From Paramuribaculum sp. (GTDB lineage: Bacteria; Bacteroidota; Bacteroidia; Bacteroidales; Muribaculaceae): a stretch of DNA of 6,688 bases. The notes beneath the pieces are model-generated. The model was not told the DNA's origin. It made no database searches and worked only from the letters and a program-made list of their open reading frames with translations. The stretch is taken from NCBI GenBank assembly GCA_029058705.1, contig JAIDXA010000144.1, positions 1 through 6,688 on the forward strand, read 5' to 3'. Shown here piece after piece: positions 5,921-6,688 of the stretch. Both the position numbers and the translations under genes were made by a program. Numbering within the stretch: position 1 is the stretch's first letter; every line of letters begins with the position of its first letter.

Positions 5921-6612
5921 AATTGTGGCTCTGCGACGCTCTCGATGTCATATTTCCGCGTCTTTGCGAAGTGTGCGGGCGCACGCTCATGCGAGGCGAA
6001 AAAGTCATTTGCCTGGAATGCGACTATGCCATGCCGCGCTGCAGATGCCATAGTCAGCCATTCAGCCATATACATCAGAAACTCGCCGGGCGCATACCCG
6101 TCGGGAAAGCGGCCGCGATGTTCTACTATCAGGCGGGAAGCCCCTATGTGAAACTGATCCATGCTGCAAAATATTCCGGGCGGCCGGATGTGGCACGCCA
6201 TCTGGCGGGAAAATTTGCCCGCGAAATAGCCTGCGATGGATTTTTCGACGGAATTGATCTGATCATTCCGGTGCCGCTTCATCGGCGGAAGCAACTTTCC
6301 CGCGGCTACAATCAGTCTTTTTATATCGCACAGGGACTCAGCGACGCTACCGGACTGCCGGTGGGCGGCTCTCTGAAGGCCGTGCGGCATCATCCGACCC
6401 AGACGCAGCGCGGAATCTACGAACGGTGGCTGAACTCGCAGAATGTCTACGTTGTCGATGACGCGTCCGGACTTACAGGTCGCCACATACTGCTTGTCGA
6501 CGACGTGATAACGACCGGTGCCACTCTGCTGGCTTGTTGCGAAGCGATACATAAGGCTTCGCCGACTTCTGAAATCTCTGTTCTGGGATTGTCGTCGACT
6601 GCGCTGTTCTGA
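5899..6612 (+). CDS. comF: ComF family phosphoribosyltransferase-like protein
   Basis: ComF proteins join an N-terminal zinc-ribbon to a type I phosphoribosyltransferase fold. In naturally competent bacteria they assist uptake or processing of transforming single-stranded DNA; elsewhere the role is unclear. Numbering from GTG 5899 (237 residues): zinc ligands are probably Cys23, Cys26, Cys38 and Cys41 (LCEVCG and ICLEC); the conserved IPVPLHRRK and RGYNQS segments follow in the middle of the protein; and the PRPP-binding loop is VDDVITTGAT at 200-209. No signal peptide or membrane segment is seen. The start is uncertain because no ATG lies early in the frame. GTG 5899 overlaps recX by 22 bases. 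TTG 5917 overlaps the recX stop by 4 bases (TTGA) and would give MKLWLCDALDVIFPRLC, close to the usual ComF N-terminus as I recall it. The longer start is reported because GTG is generally a stronger start codon, but TTG 5917 is a real alternative. Confidence 0.9.
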   Translation: MGKFNGLKLWLCDALDVIFPRLCEVCGRTLMRGEKVICLECDYAMPRCRCHSQPFSHIHQKLAGRIPVGKAAAMFYYQAGSPYVKLIHAAKYSGRPDVARHLAGKFAREIACDGFFDGIDLIIPVPLHRRKQLSRGYNQSFYIAQGLSDATGLPVGGSLKAVRHHPTQTQRGIYERWLNSQNVYVVDDASGLTGRHILLVDDVITTGATLLACCEAIHKASPTSEISVLGLSSTALF

Positions 6613-6655
6613 GAAACTGTTTAAATTTAGTTGTGGGATTAATTGAGAGGATTTT
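6613..6655. other. AT-rich gap after comF, no clear terminator
   Basis: The 43 bases after the comF stop are clearly richer in A and T than the genes before them. AACT (6615-6618) and AGTT (6629-6632) could pair, but four A/T-rich pairs around a ten-base loop make no credible terminator. TAAATTTA at 6622-6629 is one base off the TAnnTTTG promoter element, but no TTG-type -33 box lies at the right distance. The stretch GAGAGGA at 6645-6651 resembles a Shine-Dalgarno sequence five bases or less before an ATG. Confidence 0.4.
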
Positions 6656-6688
6656 ATGAGGTGTTTTTACGAGTTGAAGAGGGAGCAT
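6656..6688 (+). CDS. Possible start of a further gene, truncated by the window edge
   Basis: An ATG at 6656 opens a frame reading MRCFYELKREH that is still open at the right edge, too short to identify. It follows a purine-rich GAGAGGA at 6645-6651, a Shine-Dalgarno-like signal that none of the upstream genes has. It lies 43 bases after comF on the same strand, so it could continue the gene group. Equally, the frame could be chance: a minus-strand gene ending near here cannot be excluded, because two minus-strand frames read in from the edge have stops in this stretch. Confidence 0.2.
   Translation, partial: MRCFYELKREH

Noticed and set aside
6614..6632. Intrinsic terminator after comF
   Set aside because: The stem is only four weak pairs with a ten-base loop, and no T-run follows.

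Overview
This window is a compact, single-direction (+ strand) stretch of core housekeeping genes. It most likely comes from a member of the Bacteroidota, probably order Bacteroidales; the roughly half-GC composition would fit a Muribaculaceae-like lineage, but that rank is a guess. Three things support Bacteroidota: the CarA/CarB sequence type, a match to the TAnnTTTG-type -7 promoter element ahead of carA, and the absence of Shine-Dalgarno sequences before most genes.

Layout. Positions 1-249 hold no convincing gene, apart from a possible tail of an upstream gene ending at 60 or 79. They are rich in small inverted repeats and carry a predicted promoter. Next come carA (250-1320) and carB (1334-4549), the two subunits of glutamine-dependent carbamoyl phosphate synthetase, which feeds pyrimidine and arginine synthesis. 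These are followed by prmC (4572-5429, release-factor glutamine methyltransferase), recX (5426-5920, RecA modulator) and comF (5899-6612, ComF-type phosphoribosyltransferase-like protein). Gaps are 13 and 22 bases, then two overlaps, so the five genes could be one transcript. No terminator is visible between them. After comF the composition becomes AT-rich, and a possible new reading frame starts at 6656 and runs off the edge.

How the genes work together. CarA releases ammonia from glutamine, and CarB uses it with bicarbonate and two ATP to make carbamoyl phosphate. PrmC methylates the GGQ glutamine of the peptide release factors. RecX tunes RecA filaments. ComF is linked to DNA uptake or PRPP chemistry. 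No shared pathway joins the last three to carAB; close packing is the only link seen.

Most worth a second look: (a) an 11-bp inverted repeat overlapping the -33 box of the predicted carA promoter, with a third copy of its arm just before the carA start; (b) CarA and CarB that resemble the eukaryotic CPS1/CAD proteins more than E. coli CarAB; (c) an allosteric domain in CarB that keeps most positions of the CPS1 N-acetylglutamate site and lacks key E. coli UMP/IMP contacts. I see no mobile element, CRISPR array, tRNA, rRNA or defence system, and no new multi-gene system.
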